DNA of 64,000 nt, from positions 16,436 to 80,435 of the forward strand of contig DATLAJ010000057.1 in assembly GCA_035527515.1 (NCBI GenBank), written 5' to 3'. The notes beneath the pieces were generated by a model. It was not told the DNA's origin. It did no database searches and saw only the letters and a list, made by a program, of their open reading frames with translations. The stretch's first letter is position 1; every line of letters begins with the position of its first letter. Source of the DNA: a bacterium. GTDB taxonomy: Bacteria; B130-G9. Below are positions 18,739 through 26,609 of the stretch, one piece after another. Position numbers and translations under genes: made by a program.

Positions 18739-19011
18739 TTAGGTAAGAGCCTCCTGCAGCTTTGAGCCTGCTTTGAACTTAGCCTTCTTCGAAGCTGGAA
18801 TGGTCATTGGTTTCTTGGTGTTGGGATTGAAACCTTTGCGAGCCTTCTGCTTCTTGACCATGAAGGTGCCAAATCCAATGAAAGTCACCTTATCGTTGCC
18901 TTTGAGCGTGTCAATGATTCCGTCTAGCAAAGCGGTCAACGCGGCATCTGCCTGTCCCTTGGTAATGTTCGCCTTGGCTGCCATGTGGTTAACAGCGTCC
19001 TTACGATTCAT
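18739..19011 (-). CDS. HU-family DNA-binding protein
   Basis: The 90-aa histone-like protein begins MNRKDAVNHMAAKANITKGQ. The beta-arm region carries GFGTFMVKKQKARKGFNPNT, the HU/IHF signature including the Pro-containing arm. HU bends DNA and compacts the nucleoid. The ATG at 19011 is chosen over the upstream codon at 19032 because AAGGAGGTGA, a near-perfect Shine-Dalgarno, lies just before it. It is preceded by an AT-rich promoter region and appears monocistronic or first in the minus-strand series. Confidence 0.95.
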   Translation of the reverse strand: MNRKDAVNHMAAKANITKGQADAALTALLDGIIDTLKGNDKVTFIGFGTFMVKKQKARKGFNPNTKKPMTIPASKKAKFKAGSKLQEALT

Positions 19012-19086
19012 GCTCTCACCTCCTTCCGTCAAATAACTCCAAATCCTTTAGTTCATCTTTACACAAAGATCGAACCAATTGACTTA

Positions 19087-19115
19087 AACATATACGGCAT
19101 GTTGCCCATTTACAA
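19087..19115 (-). promoter_or_regulatory. Predicted promoter of the HU gene
   Basis: On the minus strand, TTGTAA (19110-19115), 17-nt spacer, TATGTT (19087-19092), in a locally AT-rich stretch ~75 nt upstream of the HU start. Confidence 0.45.
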
Positions 19116-19425
19116 CCTATATGCAACCATTTTAGCAACGAAGATGTCTCTAAAGACGAATTATGTCAAGCTCTTGTTAGAGAATTTTTCGTAATAGCTT
19201 TCGCTTCGGCTGGTTGGGCAAGAGCTGGCCTAACACAAATCCCACCTTTCCCAAGCCATAAAGCGATAAAGCCGTCCTATCAAGGCCGAGGAGTACAGGA
19301 GTTTTCGTAATCACTCGATTTGGGCGCTTTGATGCTCGCAGTCAGGGCTTGGATTAGGGGTCATGCGCTACAAAACCTCAACAATCTGAGAATCGGCGTC
19401 GATGAAATTCGACGGCCATGCCTGA

Positions 19426-19620
19426 ATGCCCCAAAGGGGCATAATTTGAGTAGCCGCAGGTGCAACCTGCGGATCGAAATGGGCGACAACCAAGAAATCC
19501 CCTCGCCATCCGCCAATCGCAAAGCGATTGGCGGATGGCGAGGGTAGCTAGGAGCAGTGTAGTCGGCTATATACCCCGCGTTTCACACGGGGCTACTCAC
19601 GTGGTCCCCTTTCAGGGGAC
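19426..19620. repeat. Array of five perfect stem-loops in the HU/GT2 intergenic region
   Basis: The 842-nt gap 19012-19853 has no gene. Perfect inverted repeats are: 19426-19442 (7-bp arms, loop AAA), 19454-19472 (8-bp arms, CCGCAGGT/ACCTGCGG), 19500-19544 (21-bp arms, loop AAA), 19574-19592 (5-bp arms), and 19604-19620 (6-bp arms). None is followed by a T run. The arrangement resembles a REP/BIME-type cluster. The left part (19040-19200) is AT-rich promoter DNA; 19621-19853 holds nothing I recognise. Confidence 0.75.
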
Positions 19621-19853
19621 TCAAGCAATAGCCACCAGAACTGCATCCCACTTCCTTCATGCCCTGAAGCCCACCATATAGCCACACACCCCGTCAACCA
19701 GCACAGGGAAATACGAAAACTCCTGCGAGGAGTATCGAGACTTTTGTCTGCTGCCAACCGTTGACAACCAACCGGACTAGGCTTAGATTGGGGCGTCCAA
19801 TTGCGTGTCCAGGTATTTGGCTCAATTCTCACATTGAAGGTTCTTTTTAACTT

Positions 19854-20726
19854 GTGACCAACGAAGATGTTTACGTCAGCATAATCGTTCCCGCCTACAA
19901 CGAGGCCGGCGCCATTGAGACCGACCTCGAGGCGATAATCGCCGCGATGGACTCTTCACGTTACACATACGAGGTGATCGTGGTCGATGACGGCTCAACG
20001 GATGGGACGGGCGATTTGGCGGAGGCCATGGGCGTTACGGTTCTTCGCCATCCGGAGAATAAGGGCGTAGGAGTAGCACGAACCAACGGCGTCAGGGCCG
20101 CCTCGGGCGAGATCATAGTCATGACGGACGCAGACAACACGTATCCGAACGAAGACATTCCGAGACTGTTGGAGCTTATGGACCGCTACGACATGGTCAT
20201 CGGCGCCAGAACAAACGAGGCGGGAACGGTCCCATGGCTCAGAAAACCTGTCAAGGAAATAATCCGCAGGCTTGCTGAATACATCACGTCTGAGCACATC
20301 GAGGACCTCAACTCGGGCTTCAGGGCGATGAGGAAGGACGTCGTCATGAGATACCTCAACATCACACCGGAAGGTCATTCCTGGGTGGGAACGATGACCC
20401 TGGCGTTTCTGAGCGAGAAGCGCGACGTCGCGTTCATCCCGATCGACTACTGGCCCAGAACGGGCAGATCGACTTTCCACCCCATTGCGGACACCTACGG
20501 CTACCTGATGTTCATTATGAAGACCATCATGTATTTCAAGCCGCTGAAGGTCTTTGTCCCACTCTCGGTCTTGTTCTTGACGCTTGGAGTCATCAAGGGC
20601 CTTTACGACTCGTTCATCCTGCACGACTTCAAAGAGTCGGAGATAGTCATCCTACTAACCGGCGTCATCATCGGCGTGCTCGGCCTCCTCGCGGACCTGG
20701 TCGTCAAGCTGCACAAGGGCGCCTGA
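19854..20726 (+). CDS. Family 2 glycosyltransferase, dolichol/undecaprenyl-phosphate sugar synthase type
   Basis: The GT-A fold is clear: SIIVPAYNEAGAIE at the N-terminus, VIVVDDGSTDGTG for nucleotide binding, and TDADNTYPNEDI as the metal-binding DxD region. Two hydrophobic segments end the protein (~225-245 and ~260-280), anchoring it to the membrane. Such enzymes load a sugar onto a lipid phosphate carrier, which GT-C proteins like those elsewhere in this window use as donors (inference). The start is GTG at 19854; GAAGG lies ~13 nt upstream, a weak site. The length of 290 aa is typical. Confidence 0.9.
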   Translation: MTNEDVYVSIIVPAYNEAGAIETDLEAIIAAMDSSRYTYEVIVVDDGSTDGTGDLAEAMGVTVLRHPENKGVGVARTNGVRAASGEIIVMTDADNTYPNEDIPRLLELMDRYDMVIGARTNEAGTVPWLRKPVKEIIRRLAEYITSEHIEDLNSGFRAMRKDVVMRYLNITPEGHSWVGTMTLAFLSEKRDVAFIPIDYWPRTGRSTFHPIADTYGYLMFIMKTIMYFKPLKVFVPLSVLFLTLGVIKGLYDSFILHDFKESEIVILLTGVIIGVLGLLADLVVKLHKGA

Positions 20727-20785
20727 CCGGCATCCTGCGCCGCAGAAGGCCCCCCCCGACACGAGACGTAAAGGAGTGTATTGCC

Positions 20786-20812
20786 TCGGGGACAGCCACA
20801 GCGTGTCCCCGA
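20786..20812. repeat. Perfect inverted repeat (9-bp arms)
   Basis: TCGGGGACA (20786-20794) pairs with TGTCCCCGA (20804-20812) around a 9-nt loop, 60 nt after the GT2 gene. A related GGGGGACG/CGTCCCCC hairpin is at 22766-22789. There is no T tract, so a terminator is not indicated. The rest of 20727-21035 carries no gene that I can support; I looked for a HicA toxin and found none. Confidence 0.6.
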
Positions 20813-21035
20813 ACCCCTCCGCTGCTTCTGTGCCATGCGCTCGCTCTTTTCGCTTGAAGCAAGGTCATATAGTCGGCACTATCGTGGAGATGCGATTTTG
20901 ATGGCACAAACACAACTCGGAGGCAAATATGATGAGGAGTCAAGACGCGATCGCCGATAAGCGCCGAGCATGAAGGGCTCGGAGAAATACTCGATCGAGA
21001 CCAAGCGTTCCGCTGAGAAAGAAAGGAGTTGGCAA

Positions 21036-21362
21036 ATGACAAGGCACCAATTCGCTGTAGTGATAGAAAAAGATAAGGATGGCTGGTTCGCAATGTGTCC
21101 TGACCTCCAGGGCTGCTACACCCAAGGGGATACTTACGAGGAAGCCCTCGAGAACATCAAGGACGCCATCCGGCTACACGTTGAGGACAGGATAGAGATA
21201 GAAGTCTCTATGTCGGACGAAGACCTGATCGAGCAGCGCCGTGATGAGCCTCCCGTCCGTTTAGGGAATTCCTGGCTGAGAGGAAGGAGGGGCGACGGGC
21301 CAGCCTCGAAGAACCGTGATTCGCGGTTCAGCTATACCGATTCAAAGCCCGAAGTGTTTTAG
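21036..21362 (+). CDS. HicB-family antitoxin, orphan, possibly frameshifted tail
   Basis: The start MTRHQFAVVIEKDKDGWFAM is set at the ATG at 21036 behind AAAGGAG. CPDLQGCYTQGDTYEEALEN is the HicB partial-RNase-H-fold signature. HicB proteins neutralise HicA mRNA interferases and repress their operon. No hicA is adjacent on either side. The carboxyl part after RDEPP looks unlike HicB. Reading one frame over from about 21255 gives FREFLAERKEGRRASLEEP and a stop at 21317-21319, which is more protein-like and would avoid the 21-nt overlap with the convergent gene. A frameshift is therefore possible. Confidence 0.75.
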   Translation: MTRHQFAVVIEKDKDGWFAMCPDLQGCYTQGDTYEEALENIKDAIRLHVEDRIEIEVSMSDEDLIEQRRDEPPVRLGNSWLRGRRGDGPASKNRDSRFSYTDSKPEVF

Positions 21363-22037
21363 CAACGAGGCAAAAAGGGTGGATAGGAACGCGAGGAGCA
21401 GAAAGCCAAATCCCACATTTATGGCCACCTTCTGTTTGCGCATCCAGAGCCTATAGAGGGCAGTCGGGGTGATGTTATCTGTGCCCCCTCCTGAGCCACC
21501 GTAAATTATGGGATGATACCTGTCCTCCATTTTGATTCGTTCCTGCCAGCCCCACATAAGCATCAGGCCTGCAAACAAGCCGATTAAGGCTGAGTAAAGC
21601 TCCAGTACAAAGCTAAATTTGGGCGAGGGCCATGCATAGAAATGCCAGAAAGACAACACGGATGAGCATGCAAGAAAACTGAGAAGCGCAAGGCTGAACA
21701 ACTGAGCATGGATGAAGCGTACTCGCAGTAACCATGAGATGGTCGCACCAATGAGTTTTGCTGCAGTCTGGGTGCAATCTCTGGGACCCACCTTGAACCT
21801 GAGCGCTTTCTGATCAGATTCAGACAGATTCACCCAAGGTAAGTTTGAATTCCCGCCTCCGCTATGAATGCGTTGGACCAGAATATACCTCCTCCGACCA
21901 TTCCAGTGGAGCTTCAGTGCTCTGTCTTGACGCAGGCTTTGTTCACCAGGCGGCGTTCGTATGATGCACCACCTTGGGGGAAGCTCTTCCGATGACCTCT
22001 GTACTCTGGCGATTTCAACTGTGATTCTTGATTGCAT
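21342..22037 (-). CDS. Hypothetical membrane protein (231 aa)
   Basis: Not recognised. The N-terminal ~110 residues are soluble and basic. Hydrophobic segments follow at about 117-137 (FSLALLSFLACSSVLSFWHF), 145-165 (ELYSALIGLFAGLMLMWGW) and 205-230 (INVGFGFLLLAFLSTLFASLL). GAGGA precedes the ATG at 22037. It sits inside a cluster of toxin-antitoxin genes and converges on hicB. Its role is unknown; a membrane effector of the island is possible but unsupported. Confidence 0.55.
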   Translation of the reverse strand: MQSRITVEIARVQRSSEELPPRWCIIRTPPGEQSLRQDRALKLHWNGRRRYILVQRIHSGGGNSNLPWVNLSESDQKALRFKVGPRDCTQTAAKLIGATISWLLRVRFIHAQLFSLALLSFLACSSVLSFWHFYAWPSPKFSFVLELYSALIGLFAGLMLMWGWQERIKMEDRYHPIIYGGSGGGTDNITPTALYRLWMRKQKVAINVGFGFLLLAFLSTLFASLLKHFGL

Positions 22038-22138
22038 ATATATTCCTCGATAGGCAATTTAATCTTTGCTGCGAAGTCCGACAAGCTAAGAATGAACTTA
22101 CTTTCGTGTCTTCTGCCTTTTCCCTGTAAGATGAGCTT

Positions 22139-22378
22139 ATGAAGACAACTCGTTACTTTGAAGAGCAGGTTCTGCGAAAACGGCCCTATATCAGGCTAGA
22201 ATGGTGCGTTCAAGCGATTCGCGAGCCGATTCACCGGTCAGTTCAGCCGGACGGGCGCATTCGGTGCTTTACATTTGTGCCTGAAGTAGGCAAGTACTTG
22301 AGGGTGGTCACGCTTGAAGACGGAGAGACGATCCTCAACGCCTTTTTTGACCGAAGGTTTCGGGAGGATGGAAGTTGA
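22139..22378 (+). CDS. DUF4258-like small protein, putative toxin partner (79 aa)
   Basis: The protein begins with a YFEEQVLRKRPYI lead and has GRIRCFTFVPEVGKYLRVVT followed by NAFFDRRF, the pattern of small RelE-like/DUF4258-type proteins that precede DUF2283 genes. Family assignment is by eye and tentative. The next gene starts inside its stop codon (TTGA, 22375-22378), so they are translated as a pair. TAAGAT lies 6 nt before the ATG with no Shine-Dalgarno, and no -35 is evident. Confidence 0.6.
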   Translation: MKTTRYFEEQVLRKRPYIRLEWCVQAIREPIHRSVQPDGRIRCFTFVPEVGKYLRVVTLEDGETILNAFFDRRFREDGS

Positions 22379-22602
22379 AGCTCCATTATTATGAAGAGAC
22401 CGACTCGCTCTACATTGACCTGAGCGAGAGGCCGGGCGCCGAATCGAAAGAGGTGGCGCCGGGCGTGGTCCTGGATTTTGACGGGGAGGGGCGTCTGGTT
22501 GGTATCGACGTCGATCACGCGAGCGAGGTCATAGACCTGTCGCGGCTTGAGATAGAGTCGCTGCCCGTCGGCTCGGTGGCGATGAAGGGGGCAAGCAGCT
22601 AG
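22375..22602 (+). CDS. DUF2283 family protein, putative antitoxin partner (75 aa)
   Basis: YYEETDSLYIDLSERPG and VVLDFDGEGRLVGIDVDHAS are the DUF2283 signature. The start is TTG overlapping the upstream stop. DUF2283 proteins are small soluble proteins often encoded next to DUF4258-like genes, and this pairing has been proposed as toxin-antitoxin-like. Position within an island holding HicB and MazF/RHH supports that reading, but neither activity is shown. Confidence 0.8.
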   Translation: MKLHYYEETDSLYIDLSERPGAESKEVAPGVVLDFDGEGRLVGIDVDHASEVIDLSRLEIESLPVGSVAMKGASS

Positions 22603-22609
22603 GGATCGA

Positions 22610-22629
22610 GGGCGGTTCGTGAACCGCCC
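22610..22629. repeat. Palindromic repeat GGGCGGTTC-GT-GAACCGCCC
   Basis: Nine-bp arms with a 2-nt loop, 7 nt after the DUF2283 gene. The same element, slightly varied, recurs at 61960-61979 and 62004-62027. It looks like a small interspersed palindrome (REP-like). Confidence 0.8.
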
Positions 22630-22765
22630 CTACGGCAGGGATCCGGCGTTCCTGTCACCCAACCTCCCGGTAACCACATCACGAGCCGAAGCAGACCGTT
22701 CTGCCTCGCCGTCAGATTGCGCAGCAATATGTCGGCCCATGCTTCGAAAATCGCGGAGGGGGGGC

Positions 22766-22789
22766 GGGGGACGAGCGATTGCGTCCCCC
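22766..22789. repeat. Inverted repeat GGGGGACG/CGTCCCCC
   Basis: Eight-bp arms around AGCGATTG, between the DUF2283 gene and the 3' end of mazF. Related to the hairpin at 20786-20812. Confidence 0.55.
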
Positions 22790-22828
22790 GATCTAATCAA
22801 TCACACCATAGAATTGTAGAGTGATTGG

Positions 22829-23167
22829 CTATCCGCCGACTATCTCGTTTAGTCCCTCGATTAGCTGCTCCATCTGCTCAGGAGACAGCGAATCTACTAG
22901 ATCGCCGATTCGCTCGACCGAAAACGTTCGGACCTGGCTTATCTTGGCCCAAGACGGCTTGGGCAGCTTCGATGGGTCCAGGGCGAGCGTTAAGGGGAAG
23001 CCTGCTCGTTGAGGCTGGCTGGTTATCGCCATCGCGATGACGGTGCCCGAACGTTCATTGAACACATCGTGGCTGATTATTATGACCGGGCGTTTTCCGC
23101 CTTGTTCACGTCCCCGGACGGGGTTGAGGTCGGCCCACCGTATCTCTCCCCTTAGTATTCGGGCCAT
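22829..23167 (-). CDS. MazF/PemK-family toxin (mRNA interferase)
   Basis: [27 protein letters not shown] is the classic N-terminal pattern of PemK/MazF (quoted part: [20 protein letters not shown]), followed by [11 protein letters not shown] and [13 protein letters not shown]. These cleave mRNA at short sequences. The length of 112 aa is normal and no catalytic gap is visible. The gene overlaps the antitoxin's 3' end by 16 nt (23152-23167), the usual coupling. It is transcribed from the autoregulated promoter at 23404-23440. Confidence 0.92.
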   Translation of the reverse strand: MARILRGEIRWADLNPVRGREQGGKRPVIIISHDVFNERSGTVIAMAITSQPQRAGFPLTLALDPSKLPKPSWAKISQVRTFSVERIGDLVDSLSPEQMEQLIEGLNEIVGG

Positions 23168-23394
23168 CGAGCCAGCTCCTCGAACAGACCTTCCTCTGCT
23201 ATCGCCTGTTCAGCGACCGGGTCCAGCTTCGCGCACTCCTGCGCGAGGCGCGTGCGCTCCAGACGGTTGAGCTTATCCTCAATTGCCTCTTGAATTGCCC
23301 TGCTCCGACTGGGGAAAACCCGGTTCTTGACGAGATGGTCGAGGCGCTTGAGCGTCTTTTTGTTGATACTGATTGCGACTTTTGCAGTTTGCAT
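23152..23394 (-). CDS. Ribbon-helix-helix antitoxin of the MazF partner
   Basis: [20 protein letters not shown] is an RHH beta-strand plus helix, and [14 protein letters not shown] the second helix. The acidic tail ([15 protein letters not shown]) should wrap the toxin. The length of 80 aa is typical. A strong GGAGGTGA sits 3 nt before the ATG. A perfect inverted repeat overlaps its promoter, consistent with RHH autoregulation. Confidence 0.88.
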   Translation of the reverse strand: MQTAKVAISINKKTLKRLDHLVKNRVFPSRSRAIQEAIEDKLNRLERTRLAQECAKLDPVAEQAIAEEGLFEELARWPEY

Positions 23395-23403
23395 ATCTCA
23401 CCT

Positions 23404-23440
23404 CCAGTATTACCATAAGTCATACTGGAGATGCTGTCAA
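23404..23440 (-). promoter_or_regulatory. Promoter and operator of the RHH-MazF operon
   Basis: On the minus strand, TTGACA (23435-23440), 17-nt spacer, TATGGT (23412-23417). A perfect inverted repeat CCAGTAT (23404-23410) / ATACTGG (23422-23428) brackets the -10. This is the arrangement expected for repression by the RHH antitoxin dimer. The gap 23441-23624 shows nothing else. Confidence 0.75.
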
Positions 23441-23624
23441 CATTGGCATAATCTATGCCGGTCAGCTCGCACGTGGAATAAGAAGATAAGAACGCGAAGT
23501 GACTTATTGGACACCCTCTTGATGGCCGTTAGCTACGACGCGAGCCTATCAAGATATTATGGCGAGATGCCTCAAACCAGAGCGGTCTCGAGATGCGATG
23601 CTGACGCTAGCCCTGCGGCGAGCC

Positions 23625-25832
23625 CTAGGGGAAGGCAAAGTATCTGCCAGGGTGCTCGGTGGGGAACATGAGAGGGACTTTGCCCAGCGGCGTGTCACTT
23701 CTCAGCGCTGGCCCAAGCTGCGTTGACCAAGGCGGAAGCGTGAGCCGCGAACTCGAGATTAAGCCCTGCGATTGCACAAGCTGCGCCTCGCGGATTGGAA
23801 CGCTGCGACCCCTGTCGAGAACTGTAACGCGAACCTCGTCGATGTGGCCAGCGAGCAGCCACTTCTCGTTTTGCTCGAGGCGCACGGTGGCCTCGGTCGC
23901 CTCGAAGCTAGCTGGAAGCGTGAGCAGGGTGTGGGAGTTGTTTGAAATGAGCTCGAGTTGCGCGGTGACGTTTTCCAGTGGTCTATCAGCGACGATATCG
24001 AGCCGGTCGATCAGGCCCACATCGGTATCAAGGGGCAACCGAACCTGGTCGCCCGGAGATGTGCTGTCAGCGAATCTTGCATGCACCACGTCGTGACGCA
24101 GGTTCAAGTAGGACCGCTGACGAGCGAGCACGCGGGCCGAGAGGTCTGGGAGCTCCAGAGCCTTTTGACCATCGAACGCAAAAGCCCGAACAGACATCCC
24201 AGCCGGGATGGATTTGTATTGAAAGCTGCTCACCCAGTCACTGAAGGGCAGAGAATCGACGCGTTTGCCATATTCCGCACGTATTGGCGCCCGTATGTTC
24301 CAGCAAGATGAGCTCCTGTCGATTAGGGACTTGTCGCGGAAGACGATGAGAACGAGAGTGTTGTCCGGGACCTCAGGCTGCGCCGCCACAATCGCCTTGG
24401 GAAGACGAGCACACTCGCTCGCCTCATCGACAAACATCGCGAAGAGCTTCAGGAAGCCGGCCATGTAGGCGCCCACTAATAGTAGGACAATCCCAACGAT
24501 CAAGAACTTGAGCGGAGCGCGAGACATTCTCGGTGAAAGCCGTCGGCGCAAAGCGCATCTTGTCGCAACGGCGGCGGCCGCGACAAGGGCGATGGCATAC
24601 CTTGTGGTCGCGGTGCTCGCGCTCGAGGCCCCCTGGGCGAAAAAATCGGTCCAACCTGCCCGAATCAGCGCGAACACCCAATAGATTACTGAGGCGGCTA
24701 TCACCCAATCGAGAGCTGCGGAGAGCATGGAGCGTCTTTGGCGGTCGAGAATCGTCTCCGGCAGCAGCACAAGAAGATAAGCCATCAGGCCCGCGACGCC
24801 AAACGAGCAGAGCAAGACGCGATGGTGGCCAACCCCCGCAAGGGGGAACGCCAAAGCTGGCGTGATAGCTATCCATAACACCAGGAAGAGCGTCAACCTC
24901 CAATTGGCCCTGAAACCCACGTAAAGGATGATCACGGCTACTACGCAGAGCAGGGGTGAGAACTTCAGCGGGAATACGTTTGTGTAGAGGATTGTGGGCA
25001 GCCTCCTAATGGCCTGGAGGAACGTGAGTTCCCTTACGCACGCGAAGTAGTAGTTGTTGATGACGACGTTCGTGCTGAGCAACAGCGCTCTGAGGCCGAG
25101 AAGGGCGGCAGCCATGACCCACAGCGGCAGATTGACCTTCAAAAGGCGTCGGAAGAGACTTCTTCTGCCCTTTTCCTCTCTCCATATCAGTTCGTAGATC
25201 AATAGCAGAAGCGGCATGAAGATCGCGGACTCGTAGAAGAGAAAGCTGGCTGCGTATGTAATGCAGGCTAGGACAATCCTGGTGCGAGATGGGCTCTTGC
25301 GGTAGCCGGGTCCCACAAGCCAGAACGTAAGAAGCGCAAACAGCGCTGAGTTGAGGCCCTGTATCTGTGACATCCAGAACACAGGCTCGACGTGGCATGT
25401 CATCACGGCAAATATCAGCGAGCCGAGCGCCCCTACGAGAAAAGATCGGGACAGCGCCTCGAGGCTCAGAAATACCAGAAGGCATATCATGGCATAGACG
25501 GCAGAGTTGATCGCCCTGGGCAAGACTGTGTTTGTCCCGAACAGCTTATACTCGGTCGCCTGCATCATTGCGGCTAGCGGCCGGTAGTACTGCGATCCGT
25601 AATGCCTCTGGAGAACGACTGGATAGTGCGCTATCTGCCCCCAAGTCTGCGGTCTGAAGGACACCCAGCTCTCTGTCAAGTAGTATGCTTTCAGACCCGA
25701 GGCGGTCATCGCGATCGGAAGCAGCACGATCGCGACAATGAACCATCGCCTGGCTTTGGCGCCCGGCGATTGAAGTCTGTCAGGCCAGAACTGCACGCGC
25801 TCTCCGATCTCAACAGAGTTTTCTTGCCGCAC
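23625..25832 (-). CDS. Polytopic TMTC-like/GT-C membrane protein (735 aa)
   Basis: About a dozen hydrophobic segments occupy residues ~30-470. The first large loop has SQYYRPLAAMMQATEYKLFG, the YRP..(..)G pattern of TMTC-type O-mannosyltransferase-like GT-C proteins. The final ~250 residues are soluble and beta-rich (LDIVADRPLENVTAQLEL), probably an extracytoplasmic sugar- or protein-binding domain. It is a distant relative of the pair at 48977-53335. The GTG start at 25832 lies inside a direct-repeat element (25816-25852), which thus supplies the first six or seven codons (VRQENS); no later start is obvious. Confidence 0.75.
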   Translation of the reverse strand: MRQENSVEIGERVQFWPDRLQSPGAKARRWFIVAIVLLPIAMTASGLKAYYLTESWVSFRPQTWGQIAHYPVVLQRHYGSQYYRPLAAMMQATEYKLFGTNTVLPRAINSAVYAMICLLVFLSLEALSRSFLVGALGSLIFAVMTCHVEPVFWMSQIQGLNSALFALLTFWLVGPGYRKSPSRTRIVLACITYAASFLFYESAIFMPLLLLIYELIWREEKGRRSLFRRLLKVNLPLWVMAAALLGLRALLLSTNVVINNYYFACVRELTFLQAIRRLPTILYTNVFPLKFSPLLCVVAVIILYVGFRANWRLTLFLVLWIAITPALAFPLAGVGHHRVLLCSFGVAGLMAYLLVLLPETILDRQRRSMLSAALDWVIAASVIYWVFALIRAGWTDFFAQGASSASTATTRYAIALVAAAAVATRCALRRRLSPRMSRAPLKFLIVGIVLLLVGAYMAGFLKLFAMFVDEASECARLPKAIVAAQPEVPDNTLVLIVFRDKSLIDRSSSCWNIRAPIRAEYGKRVDSLPFSDWVSSFQYKSIPAGMSVRAFAFDGQKALELPDLSARVLARQRSYLNLRHDVVHARFADSTSPGDQVRLPLDTDVGLIDRLDIVADRPLENVTAQLELISNNSHTLLTLPASFEATEATVRLEQNEKWLLAGHIDEVRVTVLDRGRSVPIREAQLVQSQGLISSSRLTLPPWSTQLGPALRSDTPLGKVPLMFPTEHPGRYFAFP

Positions 25833-25852
25833 AGTAAACTAACACTGTGCGT
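25816..25852. repeat. 37-bp direct repeat with internal hairpin, copy 1
   Basis: Bases 25816-25852 equal 25887-25923 except for one base. Inside is a stem CGCACAGT/ACTGTGCG around AAACTAAC. Copy 1 overlaps the start codon and first codons of the minus-strand membrane gene. Confidence 0.85.
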
Positions 25853-25886
25853 AGTATCAGTCTCCATAGGGAGTTATGACAGTCAA

Positions 25887-25923
25887 GAGTTTTCTTGCCG
25901 CACAGCAAACTAACACTGTGCGT
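25887..25923. repeat. 37-bp direct repeat with internal hairpin, copy 2
   Basis: Starts 71 nt after copy 1. The single T-to-C change shortens the stem to 7 bp. The surrounding gap 25833-26609 has no gene; it also has a GC-rich long stem near 26070-26105 and the hairpin cluster at 26319-26418. Confidence 0.85.
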
Positions 25924-26318
25924 GGCGCTCCGCAATCTCCCCGCGACCAGAGAATCTCACTCTTACCCAGGCGGGAAATCACGCTAAAGGTCAATGACAA
26001 TCCAGGTGGGAGATGTTCTACTGAGTCGCGTGTCAGCGTGCCTCTTGCGTCTGGCAACCAAAAATGGTCGGGGCGGGAACGCCACCGGGAGGCTTTGTCC
26101 CCGCCCCTAAAACCACAAACCAAAAGGAGGGTAACACGCCGCATGAATCTCCGGGGCGGGAAACCCACGCGGTTTAATGAGGCTATCTAATCCTGAAACA
26201 AATGTGGGTGCCAGTTGGTTTCGTGGCGCATTAGTTTTCTTGCCACGGGCGCCGTATCTGCCGCTAGGACGTCCATGGATGGCGGGCTGGCATGTTTGGG
26301 TGTTGGGTGGTTTGGAGT

Positions 26319-26418
26319 GCGGTGGCTTGACACCGCTTTGGCTCGCCGCGGCCTGACGCGGCGTGCGCTCTGTTAAGGAGCTATGGTTTACTGTCATCTC
26401 GGCCGCGTTTCAACGCGG
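26319..26418. repeat. Cluster of three perfect hairpins
   Basis: GCGGTG/CACCGC (26319-26336) with loop GCTTGA; CGCCGCG/CGCGGCG (26344-26363) with loop GCCTGA; and CCGCGTT/AACGCGG (26403-26418) with a 2-nt loop. The first two share a nearly identical 6-nt loop, so they look like copies of one element. Confidence 0.7.
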
Positions 26419-26532
26419 TTGAGTTAAAGGCGGACGTTCGAGACAAAGGCTATACGAGCCGGCCCTATGATGCCCACTACGGCTCTGGGGACAGCCTTTT
26501 CAATCCGGGGTCAACCCCAGGAGGTTGGGAAC

Positions 26533-26560
26533 CTTGACACGATATTTCGCTCGGCGATAA
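26533..26560 (+). promoter_or_regulatory. Predicted sigma70 promoter of the alr-rodA operon
   Basis: TTGACA (26533-26538), 16-nt spacer, GATAAT (26555-26560). The expected transcription start is near 26567, ~43 nt before alr. No other good promoter is seen before rodA, and the genes overlap or abut. Confidence 0.65.
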
Positions 26561-26609
26561 TAGCCCACGTTGATGCGTGGCTTGTTGACTGCCTTACTCT
26601 ACAGGGGTT

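Noticed and set aside
19012-19853. CRISPR array in the hairpin-rich gap
   Set aside because: The stems differ in sequence and spacing; no repeated unit with spacers and no cas genes.
20727-21035. A hicA toxin gene upstream of hicB
   Set aside because: Both strands lack the HicA motif with its catalytic His; only hairpin DNA is seen.
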